From assembly GCA_003505155.1 (NCBI GenBank), contig DNYJ01000015.1, positions 24,047 through 32,291 on the forward strand: DNA of 8,245 nt. The letters are read 5' to 3'. Shown in pieces: positions 1 to 7,094 of this stretch. A program made the position numbers and the translations under genes. The stretch is from Candidatus Uhrbacteria bacterium (GTDB lineage Bacteria; Patescibacteriota; Patescibacteriia; UBA9934; UBA10169). How positions within the stretch are numbered: the first letter of the stretch is position 1; each line of letters begins with the position of its first letter. The notes below the pieces were generated by a model. That model made no database searches. It saw only the letters and a program-made list of their open reading frames with translations, and was not told where the DNA came from.

Positions 1-1
1 G

Positions 2-1645
2 AGCATCAACTGGTATCCGGATCATTTAAAAGAAGGACGGTTTAAGAAAGGGCTTGAAGGAGCGCCGGATTGGAACATTTCCCGCAACCGTTATTGGGCG
101 ACCGCGATTCCGATTTGGAAATGCGAGGCTGAAGATTGCGGCGGGATTGAATGCATCGGGAGCGTCGCGGAACTGCGGGAGAAGGCCGTGAACTTTGACG
201 AGATCTACGGCGGCGAAACGGATCTTGTGAAACTTGATCTGCACAAGCCCTTTATTGACGGCGTGCTTCTTTCCTGTAGCGCGTGCCGAGGGACGATGCG
301 CCGCATTCCGGAAGTGATTGACTGCTGGGTGGAGTCGGCTTCCATGCCGTTTGCCGAGCTTCATGCGCCGTTTGAGAACCACGAGCTGTTTGAGAAGCGT
401 TATCCGGCACAGTTCGTGGCGGAATACATTGCCCAGACGCGCGCTTGGTTTTACGTATCTCATGTCATGGGGACGATCCTCTTCGATCGCGCGCCGTTTG
501 AGAACGTTGTTACGACCGGAACGATCTTGAATGAGAAGGGAGAAAAGCTCTCGAAATCCAAAAAGAACTACACCGATCCATCGGTGATTCTTGAGACGCA
601 CGGAGCCGATGCTCTGCGCTTCTATCTGATGACCTCTGTTGTCATGAAGGGAGAAAATCTTTTCTTCGTGGATCGGGAGGTTGAAGACGTCGTGAAAAAA
701 GTGCTGAACCTTGTCTCCAACTGCGCGTCTTTTTACAAACAGTACGAAGGGCGGATTGAGCTTCTTGATGCGCCTGACACGACACACATTCTCGACCGAT
801 GGATTGCCGCGCTTCTTGATGAAACCATCGAGGCCATCACGCGCGAAATGGATCTGTACGACACCATGCGCTCCGGACGACTCCTGCGAGATTTTATCGG
901 GGATCTTTCGCAGTGGTACCTGCGCCGTTCACGTGATCGGTTCAAAGGTGAAAACGAGGAAGACAAACGTGCGGCGATGACGATGTTGCGCCACGTGCTT
1001 CTCGAACTCTCAAAACTCATGGCGCCGTTTACGCCGTTTATCGCGGAGAAGATCTATCAAGACCTCGGCGGAGAAAAAGAGAGCGTGCATTTGGAGGCGT
1101 GGCCAGCCGCAATAGGCGGGGCTCATACGCCCCGCCAAGACAAGATTCTCGAGGAGATGAAACTGGCGCGGGATATCGTCACGCTTGCTCTCGAACGTCG
1201 AGCGACGACGAAGATCCCCGTGCGCCAAGCGTTGGCTTTGCTTACCGTCAAGATGAAAGAGACGCTCTCGGATGAACTCAAAGCGATCATTGCTGATGAA
1301 GTAAACGTCAAGGAAGTGTCCCAGCTCCCAGCTCCCAGCTCCCAGCTCTCCGTCGAACTCGACACGACGCTGACGCCCGAGCTCATAGAAGAAGGCATCG
1401 CGCGCGAGGTGATCCGTCGCGTGAACGATTTACGAAAGAAAGCGGGGCTCACGATTGAGGATCGAATTATGATCTACGCGCTTGCGGGCGAAGAGTCCGA
1501 GACGATCCTCGCGGCGCTAAAGCGGCATGAGAAAGACATTCTCGAAGGTACACGGGCGGAAAGAATCGCTTACGAAGCGATTAATAATATGGAGACTTTT
1601 GAGATCGGCGGCGGGGCGGTGCAGTTGGGAATGAAGAAAATTTGA
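2..1645 (+). CDS. ileS: Isoleucyl-tRNA synthetase, C-terminal part (5' end outside window)
   Basis: Charges tRNA-Ile with isoleucine in the cytoplasm (class I synthetase). The frame is open from base 2, so 547 C-terminal residues of a protein usually about 950-1050 long are present; the GTG at 188 is internal, not a start. Visible in order: the NISRNRYW segment after the editing domain (about 77-100), Cys-rich stretches around KCEAEDCGG and CSACRG, the VESASMPFA segment, the KMSKS signature as KLSKS followed by KNYTDP (545-559), then the helical anticodon-binding domain with VELDTTLTPELIEEGIARE. There is no C-terminal CxxC zinc finger, and the sequence style is that of the eukaryote-like type II enzyme, a form often associated with mupirocin tolerance. 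Two small repeats have entered the C-terminal region in frame (1115-1136 and 1320-1340). The TGA stop is followed after 2 nt by the next gene's ATG, suggesting co-transcription. Confidence 0.96.
   Translation, partial: SINWYPDHLKEGRFKKGLEGAPDWNISRNRYWATAIPIWKCEAEDCGGIECIGSVAELREKAVNFDEIYGGETDLVKLDLHKPFIDGVLLSCSACRGTMRRIPEVIDCWVESASMPFAELHAPFENHELFEKRYPAQFVAEYIAQTRAWFYVSHVMGTILFDRAPFENVVTTGTILNEKGEKLSKSKKNYTDPSVILETHGADALRFYLMTSVVMKGENLFFVDREVEDVVKKVLNLVSNCASFYKQYEGRIELLDAPDTTHILDRWIAALLDETIEAITREMDLYDTMRSGRLLRDFIGDLSQWYLRRSRDRFKGENEEDKRAAMTMLRHVLLELSKLMAPFTPFIAEKIYQDLGGEKESVHLEAWPAAIGGAHTPRQDKILEEMKLARDIVTLALERRATTKIPVRQALALLTVKMKETLSDELKAIIADEVNVKEVSQLPAPSSQLSVELDTTLTPELIEEGIAREVIRRVNDLRKKAGLTIEDRIMIYALAGEESETILAALKRHEKDILEGTRAERIAYEAINNMETFEIGGGAVQLGMKKI
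1115..1136. repeat. GC-rich palindrome inside ileS
   Basis: GGCGGGGC and GCCCCGCC form a perfect 8-bp stem around a TCATAC loop, in frame within ileS, encoding roughly IGGAHTPRQ. This lies just after the conserved VHLEAWP segment, where the family is variable in length. It looks like a small palindromic repeat that inserted in frame; no second copy is in the window. Confidence 0.6.
1320..1340. repeat. Three tandem copies of the heptamer CCCAGCT in ileS
   Basis: Three perfect CCCAGCT units are joined head to tail. They total 21 bp, so the frame is kept, and they encode QLPAPSSQL in the linker before VELDTTLTPEL. A gain or loss of one unit would shift the frame of an essential gene. Confidence 0.85.
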
Positions 1646-1647
1646 TT

Positions 1648-2865
1648 ATGCGCGAGTCCATGCACAAACCTCACTCCGGGCGGGATATCAAACGCGATCT
1701 TGATCGCGAGCGGCTTGACGAGGCTACAGAGCGCTACGATCGAGAACGCGAGGCGGTCATCAATGCCGTGATTGGATTTGATCAAAACGAGAAGGCGCTC
1801 ACGGGTCGTCGGGTCGAACAATACGAGGAAGAATCCGGCGTGCGCGAGAGCGAGTTGTTTCCCGAAGGCGGACGCGTTTTGAACATTGGCGATCCGTGGC
1901 AGGTGATGGATCGTGAGGGGGTGGTAAATTTGGAGTATGAAACGGGCGAGGAGGCGGATTTTCTTTTGAATCCAGACATGTTTTTTGAAACGTTTTCGGA
2001 TGAGATTAACCGATGTTTGGACAACGTGAGTAATCTCGAATCCTATGAACCTGAACTCGCGCGTGAATTATCTTGGCGTTTGAAGGGCGTACGCGAATTT
2101 GCGGTTGGGATGAATGCGGACGACTACCCAAAACAGGCGCGGGTTCTCTACGATGCCTTGCGGCTCTTGGGCGAAAGCCACCGGCCGGATGAAGAGGACG
2201 AAACGAAGCGAGAGCTTTGGTATGCCTTGATGTGTTTGGCACGAGGTTTGCAGGACATCCACTATACGCAAACGGTCATCGAACCAGCGCTTGAGGAGGC
2301 TGAAAGGACACGTTCGGACACGACAGAGGAAAAGCGGGCGAAGCTTGTCTCGTCTTTGATTGCTGATTTTCGCGGTGGGAACAAGTACAAGCAAGCGGAG
2401 CTCGTAAAGGGAGCGTTTCCTTTGACGGATTTTGAAGATCAATCCTTTGACCGCATCGTTGCCTCATGGTCGTTGTCTGTGCACATGTTTGCGGCTATGG
2501 ATGCGCGGCATTTCGAAACGGTGTTTGCGGAAATAGGAAGACTTCTCAAACCCGATGGCGCGGCGTATCTCTGGCCGTTGCGGTATCATTTCTATGACAA
2601 GAACAACCTTGCAAGAGGACTTGCGGCTTATGGAAAGCGCGGAGGGACAGCCGGGCTCATGACGGGGTGGGGATCGCATCGGGATGTCGTTTGGATGGAT
2701 GAAGAACCGGAGCGGTTTCTGGAAATGTTGGACACGTCCGATGAATTGATGATCTTGTCTCCCGGAACCAAATCACGCAAAGAGACAAAAAATCGCATTG
2801 ACGAATCGCTTGACCGAGACGACGGATGGGGAGGCGCGTGGGGAACGGTCGAGGCCGCGGCGTAG
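1648..2865 (+). CDS. SAM-dependent methyltransferase-like protein with large insert
   Basis: About 405 residues. The C-terminal half carries class I (Rossmann) methyltransferase signatures: AFPLTDFEDQSFDRIVASWS (about residues 256-275), matching the motif IV 'pFpdnsFDlv' strand, and EIGRLLKPDGAAYLWPL (about 295-311), matching the strand and loop after it. A motif I-like strand, GGRVLNIGDPWQ, lies at about 74-85, but the usual GxGxG loop is replaced by GDPWQ. About 150 mostly helical residues separate it from the SFD motif, much more than usual. The N-terminus (1-60) is highly charged and helical. Substrate unknown. The ATG at 1648 is preferred; a TTG at 1642 overlapping the ileS stop and an ATG at 1660 are alternatives, none with a clear Shine-Dalgarno. 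It sits in the ileS operon, 2 nt after the ileS stop and 11 nt before the next gene. Binding of SAM is not certain given the altered loop. Confidence 0.72.
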   Translation: MRESMHKPHSGRDIKRDLDRERLDEATERYDREREAVINAVIGFDQNEKALTGRRVEQYEEESGVRESELFPEGGRVLNIGDPWQVMDREGVVNLEYETGEEADFLLNPDMFFETFSDEINRCLDNVSNLESYEPELARELSWRLKGVREFAVGMNADDYPKQARVLYDALRLLGESHRPDEEDETKRELWYALMCLARGLQDIHYTQTVIEPALEEAERTRSDTTEEKRAKLVSSLIADFRGGNKYKQAELVKGAFPLTDFEDQSFDRIVASWSLSVHMFAAMDARHFETVFAEIGRLLKPDGAAYLWPLRYHFYDKNNLARGLAAYGKRGGTAGLMTGWGSHRDVVWMDEEPERFLEMLDTSDELMILSPGTKSRKETKNRIDESLDRDDGWGGAWGTVEAAA

Positions 2866-2876
2866 ATCAAACATGT

Positions 2877-3586
2877 ATGCTCGATGCCTTAGCACAACGA
2901 TACAACGAAACTCCACGGAAGCGAGAAACGGTTTGGGAACGCGAGCCGGTTGAGTTTGCTTGGCTGAAGCGGGTATATCCCATTTTGGCGAATGTTCGGT
3001 TTGAGTTGGTTGAGGACGAAGCGTTTGAGGGGGGGCTTTCCGTGTTCCTGAATCGGAAGGAGATGAAGTTCTCATTCGTCTTGCAAGCGGAGAAGCAAAG
3101 CGTTTTGCCGATCTCGCTCGCACGCGCGAAGGCGCCGTACGCTCCATGGCTGAATCGCTCGGCTTGCCGTTTGAAGACATGGGCGGAGAGACCATCCGTC
3201 GGTTCATCCTGTTTCACGAAGCCGGTCATGCGCATGACTTTCTGACAAATTTTTTAGGTGAGCAATCGAGTGTATCCATGGAGGATGCGGTGAGTATGTG
3301 GGGCGTAAATTCACGCGATCAGCTAGATTCATTGCCCCTGCCGGGGTGGTCGCCGGCCGCCTTGCGAGCAGAGATATCGCTCGCGGGAGGTTTTGAAGCT
3401 TGGGAGCGTCTGCATCAGGATCTTGCGGCTCGCGTGTCAGAGCTCGGCACCTCATCGGAAGAGGAGCTGTTCTCTCTTCAGGAAGCGGCGTATCGCCAGT
3501 TAGACAAAGAGGACTATGCGGATCGTTTCGCCGCGAAAGCCTTTCAACGATTTAGGAACCAAACCGTTTCAGTGAGTGAGTTGTGA
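2877..3586 (+). CDS. HEAGH zinc-metalloprotease-like protein, frame broken at G7 tract
   Basis: Two adjacent frames together make one protein of about 236 residues. The first part starts at ATG 2877 (MLDALAQRYN...) and runs well to FELVEDEAFEG. At seven G (3029-3035) coding switches to the -1 frame, which continues with coding character (GAFRVPESEGDEVLIRLASGE...) to the TGA at 3584-3586. The second part holds HEAGH at 3215-3229 (about residues 114-118), the HExxH zinc-binding helix of metallopeptidases. About 95 residues on, KEDYADRFAAKAF resembles the 'E..AD.FA' helix that supplies the third zinc ligand in gluzincins (candidate Glu about 212). No signal peptide or membrane segment is seen, so a cytoplasmic role is likely; the substrate is unknown. 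Without the shift the first frame ends at 3245 after 122 residues and lacks HEAGH; the second frame has an internal ATG at 3146. It is an operon member, and its stop overlaps a GTG of the next gene. Confidence 0.68.
3029..3035 (+). other. Run of seven G at the frame switch
   Basis: In the upstream frame the run reads G GGG GGG, the X XXY YYZ pattern on which both tRNAs can slip back by one. One extra G, or a -1 slip, joins the two halves of the metalloprotease-like gene exactly. An indel error, a recent mutation and programmed slippage are all possible. Confidence 0.7.
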
Positions 3587-3588
3587 AG

Positions 3589-3843
3589 ATGGCTTCGATG
3601 CGGTACGGGACGAGCTACTCGCAAAACTACGGTCTCTATTTTATCGGGACGTATGAAACATCGCTTGGTCTGGAAGATTTTGAGTGGTCGCAGGAAAAGG
3701 ATGAACAAGGTCGCGACAAAAGCGGTCCGGTGTTTGGCAGTAAGCAATTCGTGAAATGCGCGACCGAAGAGGAGTGGCGTCGAGCCATGGAAGTTGTTAA
3801 AGCCAAACTTCCATATAATCCGGAAACGATCGTCCAAGGCTAA
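3589..3843 (+). CDS. Small protein of unknown function
   Basis: About 84 residues and not recognised. It starts MASMRYGTSYSQNYGLYFIG, with several aromatic residues, then becomes charged and probably helical (ATEEEWRRAMEVVKAKL). No signal peptide, membrane segment or cysteine pair is seen. ATG 3589 is chosen; GTG 3583, which overlaps the previous gene's TGA, would add two residues and is the kind of overlap used in translational coupling. It is the last gene before the terminator at 3925, so it probably shares the ileS operon transcript. Partnership with the preceding metalloprotease-like protein is conceivable from position only. Confidence 0.6.
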   Translation: MASMRYGTSYSQNYGLYFIGTYETSLGLEDFEWSQEKDEQGRDKSGPVFGSKQFVKCATEEEWRRAMEVVKAKLPYNPETIVQG

Positions 3844-3924
3844 CTTGCTGGGCCAGAGACACCAAACCCGCTTGCTAATGGTGGGGATGGGGAGACACCT
3901 CCGGTCTGCCGAATGACCCGATAG

Positions 3925-3955
3925 AAACGCGAGAGAGCAATTCTTTCGCGTTTTT
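3925..3955 (+). terminator. Rho-independent terminator of the ileS operon
   Basis: AAACGCGAGAG (3925-3935) pairs with CTTTCGCGTTT (3943-3953), 11 bp with one G.U, around a 7-nt loop; the strand ends in TTTTT (3951-3955). It ends the ileS-to-small-gene transcript. The 81 bases between the last stop (3843) and the stem hold no gene that I can see. Confidence 0.8.
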
Positions 3956-3957
3956 AG

Positions 3958-3969
3958 TATACTGAAGGG
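3958..3969 (+). promoter_or_regulatory. Possible -10 and ribosome site for the GNAT gene
   Basis: TATACT (3958-3963) is a good -10 hexamer directly after the terminator's T tract; no convincing -35 is visible. Transcription would start near 3970, almost at the ATG (3973). GAAGGG (3964-3969) could be a weak Shine-Dalgarno if the start site is further upstream. Confidence 0.35.
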
Positions 3970-3972
3970 CGT

Positions 3973-6195
3973 ATGAGAGAAACTCACAGAAATTTGTATA
4001 CGCGGGAGCTCTTGCCTGCCGAGAAAAAAGACAAGCATCTTGTGCAAACGTTTGTTGCGGCCGCGGAAGAATATCTTTCGCTCGACACGGCGCCAGAACG
4101 GAAGCAAGAGATTCTTGAGAACGCCCTGAAGGGAGCTGACTATTTTCTTTTGACGGGGGCGCTGCATATCGGCGAGCATGAATCCTCCGCCGCCAAGCAA
4201 GCGGATCTTCTGACGTTTCTGGACGATGTGCGGTTTGAGGCTCACAAACGAGGCCGGTTTATTTCATCCGACAGCTGGGACGCGTTTCTTTATCAGTATG
4301 CCAACCATCCAGACTCCGCGCTTCTCGGCTACAAGGCGCTTGCCATGTACGGCAGAGCTACCTCTCCGGAGGTTTTGCGGCGCGTGCCGATCGATCACGC
4401 GAAAGTGTTTCTCCTTGAGTCGGCTCGGTTTGTCTTAGAGCACCCCCGCGCCCAATATCTTGATCCTCCGATTCAGGTTTCGTTTGAAGGACAGACCCAC
4501 TTCTCTTTCTCGGATCTTTTGGAAGCAGCGGGTGAGGGACGTGTATGGGAAGCCATGTCGGACGATCAGATCCGCACAGCGTGGATGGATGTGACGGATG
4601 AGAACAACAGCGATCTGGAGACGAGGGAGAAGCTGGGACATGAAGATCTACGCAAGCGCTACCCTGATCTCCGCGGACAACTTGTGCAGGAAGTTTCAAA
4701 GGATGAGATCGTAACGGCGTTGGCTCCCGGAGCGATAGGAATTTTTGATGCGTTCGGGCGTCTCAAATCCGTCTCGACCGACGGAGGAAAGACGACGCAT
4801 CCTCTCAACGAAGAGCGCCTCTTCTTTGCGGACGCGAACACTCCCGCGGCGGAACTGGAAAGAAAAACGCAAGCGGTGCGCGACGTTTCAAGCGTCATGG
4901 ATCTGCGCGTGCAGGAATTGATCGAGGAACATTTTGGCGTCGTATTTTCAGAAATGACGCTTCGTGAGCAGGTGTGGTTTGCTTCGACCTTGCGTGAGCT
5001 CACGCCGGAGAGTCAGCGGCGTCTGGAAAAGTTTACAAAGACGTATGGCGTAGACGGCGCTCGCTCGCTCCTCTCCGCCGAGTTCGGAGACGAGTTTCGG
5101 GAACAGGTTCTCTTAATAGGTGAACGCATGGATGAGAAGACGGCTCGCAAGATCTTCCGGACATTTGGAGAGATTGCCGCTCTGGCGCAGACGGAAGCCG
5201 GGGCGCTTCTCCAAGAGTTTTTTATCAACGGCAAAGGCCAGCCGGTGGATGCCGCGAAGATCGAGATGGAATTGTTGACACGAGCGAAACGGTTGATTGA
5301 AGACTTTGCCCGAGAAACTCTGGCAGCCAAAGCGGCGAGGAAGAAACCTGACAGCGCGGCGCTCGTAAAACAGCTCGAACAGGCCAATGCCGACACGGCG
5401 CTCTTCACGAGCATTTTCAAGGCGGCGTTTAAAGGACGGAAAGGCGTGGAGTTTGAACATCTGCGCGGGGTGGAGTTTGGGGAGCGTCTTCCCTCGAGCT
5501 TCTCCAATGAGGAACGTGAAGAGATGCTCGAAGTCTTTGATGCGAACTGGGAGGATCAGGATAAGCTGGCCGCCGAGAGTTTCCGTGGAGATCTCAAGCG
5601 AGGGTTTGATCCCAAAAACACTGGCACCCATTTTTATGTGACCAAAAAGGATGGGAAAATGGTCGGGTTCATTCGCTTTGATCAGCGGGACGATCTCGAA
5701 CCGGGCGCGTACTACGCCGGCTCGCTCAACATCCGACCCGAGTATCGCGGTTCCGCCGTTGGGGAGGCCGTTCTTGAAAAAACGCTCCACCACGAAGCGA
5801 AGGAACATGTCATCTACGCGCACGTGGTAGCCGATGCCGTCGTTGGGACGTATTATGTTGAAAATGGGCTCGTTGTTACCGGCGTGAAGTGGATTGAGAA
5901 AGACGGTGAGCGCGTAGCGGAGCTTGCCATTCGAGAAGACAACGCGAAGAACGAGGCGTATCGCGCACGCAAAGAAGGCGTAACGCCCGAGAAGCTCCTG
6001 ATGGGTGTACCCGGGATTGAGGTGAAAGTGTTTGACTACGCAAAAGAGAAAGAAAACTTCCTCAAGGCCATCGAGGAAGCGTCGCGGCAAGGCAAGGTGG
6101 TGACGCGTTACTGGACGGACGCGAAGAACAAGAACAAACGTTACATTGCGCTCGAATCCGAAGTCGCGTTTGAGGAAGTTCGAGAAGCGGCTTGA
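3973..6195 (+). CDS. Large protein with C-terminal GNAT N-acetyltransferase domain
   Basis: 740 residues. Residues about 545-645 form a GNAT domain: HFYVTKKDGKMVGFIRF is the hairpin before the acceptor strand, AGSLNIRPEYRGSAVGEAVL contains the acetyl-CoA pyrophosphate-binding motif A (R592-G-S-A-V-G-E-A, the R/QxxGxG/A pattern), and VADAVVGTYYVENGLVVTG matches the later strand-helix that ends 'FYek.GF'. The first 540 residues are mostly charged, alpha-helical and match no domain I know; a conserved-looking stretch is APGAIGIFDAFGRLKSVSTDGGKT (about 252-275). A 95-residue tail follows the GNAT domain. Donor is presumably acetyl-CoA; the acceptor is unknown. It looks cytoplasmic. It stands alone after a terminator and probably has its own promoter. 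Its last 55 bp overlap the converging TrmB-like gene. Confidence 0.82.
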   Translation: MRETHRNLYTRELLPAEKKDKHLVQTFVAAAEEYLSLDTAPERKQEILENALKGADYFLLTGALHIGEHESSAAKQADLLTFLDDVRFEAHKRGRFISSDSWDAFLYQYANHPDSALLGYKALAMYGRATSPEVLRRVPIDHAKVFLLESARFVLEHPRAQYLDPPIQVSFEGQTHFSFSDLLEAAGEGRVWEAMSDDQIRTAWMDVTDENNSDLETREKLGHEDLRKRYPDLRGQLVQEVSKDEIVTALAPGAIGIFDAFGRLKSVSTDGGKTTHPLNEERLFFADANTPAAELERKTQAVRDVSSVMDLRVQELIEEHFGVVFSEMTLREQVWFASTLRELTPESQRRLEKFTKTYGVDGARSLLSAEFGDEFREQVLLIGERMDEKTARKIFRTFGEIAALAQTEAGALLQEFFINGKGQPVDAAKIEMELLTRAKRLIEDFARETLAAKAARKKPDSAALVKQLEQANADTALFTSIFKAAFKGRKGVEFEHLRGVEFGERLPSSFSNEEREEMLEVFDANWEDQDKLAAESFRGDLKRGFDPKNTGTHFYVTKKDGKMVGFIRFDQRDDLEPGAYYAGSLNIRPEYRGSAVGEAVLEKTLHHEAKEHVIYAHVVADAVVGTYYVENGLVVTGVKWIEKDGERVAELAIREDNAKNEAYRARKEGVTPEKLLMGVPGIEVKVFDYAKEKENFLKAIEEASRQGKVVTRYWTDAKNKNKRYIALESEVAFEEVREAA

Positions 6196-6956
6196 CGGTT
6201 TTTCTCCGTCTTCCAAATATACTCAAACTGCGCGCGTTGCAAGTTGGCAATATTCCCATCTTCGATAATGACGGAGATGATTTTTTCTTTGTCGAGCGTG
6301 AGAAAGTTGACTTTGTTGTCGTAGGTCTCCATGGCGGTTAAAAAGCCGTCCGCGAAGTCTTTGGCGAGTATGATCTGCGTGAAACCACCCGCCATAGAGC
6401 CAAGATAATCGCGGGCGGCTTGATTGTCCGGGAGGATGATGCGTTTTTGGGTCTCCTTTGCACGACGCTTGGCGACATAGCGTTTATTGATCTCGGCGAG
6501 TTCTCCGCTCACGGCGGCAGGATCGAAATAGGTCAAAATTTCTGTTTTGGCGGAGAGAGAATCATTGAGAGCCTGCTCGAACCCATCCAGCCCCTCAAAC
6601 ACCTGAATGGTTGGTCGGCCGGTGGAAAGCTTAAAGAGGGAAGAGAGGGAGGCAAGAGACTCGGAAAATTCGCTCTCGAGACGCTTTGTTTCCTCCTTTT
6701 TCTTATCGAGGAGTGTCTTGAGGCGAGAAGGATCAACGGCTTGATACTGCTTTTGCGTACCAGAAATCTCTAGAACAAGGCCTTTTACGATGAGGGAGTT
6801 TAGAATGTTATAGACATTGCCTCGCCCATGGGTACTTTTTTTGACTAAATCGCGTGCTTTTTGAACCCCATCTTCAACAAGAAGTTCGAAAATCTCGGCT
6901 TCACCTTCGCTTAGCCCGAGCTTTAGGAGGATTGGAAATCGAGGAGAGTGTCCCAT
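6141..6956 (-). CDS. TrmB-family transcriptional regulator
   Basis: 271 residues. The N-terminus (about 12-80) is a winged helix of TrmB type: LGLSEGEAEIFELLVEDG, then KARDLVKKSTHGRGNVYNIL as turn plus recognition helix, then the wing GLVLEISGTQKQYQAV. A coiled-coil linker follows (about 80-108, rich in K/E and L), then a C-terminal effector or dimerisation region (about 112-255) starting RPTIQVFEGLDGFEQAL and ending NLQRAQFEYIWKTEK. Such proteins bind operator DNA as dimers; the ligand here is unknown. The last ~18 residues (NRQAASRTSSNATSDSSAM) are read through the 3' end of the opposite gene and look like a recent extension. ATG at 6954-6956 follows an extended -10 with a short leader and no strong Shine-Dalgarno. 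It is divergent from the structured-RNA promoter, a natural candidate target besides itself. Confidence 0.87.
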   Translation of the reverse strand: MGHSPRFPILLKLGLSEGEAEIFELLVEDGVQKARDLVKKSTHGRGNVYNILNSLIVKGLVLEISGTQKQYQAVDPSRLKTLLDKKKEETKRLESEFSESLASLSSLFKLSTGRPTIQVFEGLDGFEQALNDSLSAKTEILTYFDPAAVSGELAEINKRYVAKRRAKETQKRIILPDNQAARDYLGSMAGGFTQIILAKDFADGFLTAMETYDNKVNFLTLDKEKIISVIIEDGNIANLQRAQFEYIWKTEKNRQAASRTSSNATSDSSAM

Positions 6957-6975
6957 ATGAGATCATTCTACCTCT

Positions 6976-6984
6976 ATTATGCCA
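6976..6984 (-). promoter_or_regulatory. Extended -10 promoter of the TrmB-like gene
   Basis: On the minus strand TGGCATAAT fits TGn plus a -10 with one mismatch to TATAAT, about 20 nt before the ATG. No good -35 stands at 16-18 nt, as is often true of extended -10 promoters. Confidence 0.45.
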
Positions 6985-6998
6985 TAAAATCAATGGCA
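6980..6998. promoter_or_regulatory. Candidate operator, TGCCAT-N7-ATGGCA
   Basis: Perfect 6-bp inverted arms, 7 nt apart, overlap the extended -10 of the TrmB-like gene. A dimeric winged-helix protein bound here would block its own promoter. A further TGCCAT half-site lies at 7047-7052, 8 bp before the -35 of the divergent RNA promoter. Confidence 0.4.
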
Positions 6999-7059
6999 AG
7001 TTGTGGATAAGTATTTAAGCTAAAATAGGCCTGAAAGCTGGAATAGTGCCATTCAAGCC

Positions 7060-7088
7060 TTGACACTTTTCCGAGTTTGTGATATTAT
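7060..7088 (+). promoter_or_regulatory. Strong sigma70-type promoter of the structured RNA
   Basis: TTGACA (7060-7065, perfect -35), 17-nt spacer, TATTAT (7083-7088, one mismatch to TATAAT). Start expected near 7094-7096. It is the best promoter in the window and drives a region without a convincing protein gene. Confidence 0.8.
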
Positions 7089-7094
7089 GCCCTC

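Noticed and set aside
26..787. 253-codon minus-strand frame opposite ileS
   Set aside because: A shadow of ileS, which is certain from its KLSKS and other family motifs.
5113..6216. 367-codon minus-strand frame opposite the GNAT gene
   Set aside because: A long shadow of the GNAT coding sequence; the protein lacks domain features while the opposite strand encodes a clear GNAT motif.
6190..6216. GACGG/CCGTC hairpin between the converging GNAT and TrmB-like genes as a bidirectional terminator
   Set aside because: Only 5 bp, no proper T tract in either direction, and part of it is coding.
7002..7010. TGTGGATAA, a perfect match to the DnaA box (TTATCCACA on the other strand)
   Set aside because: A single 9-mer without neighbouring boxes, AT-rich unwinding region or dnaA/dnaN context does not make an origin.
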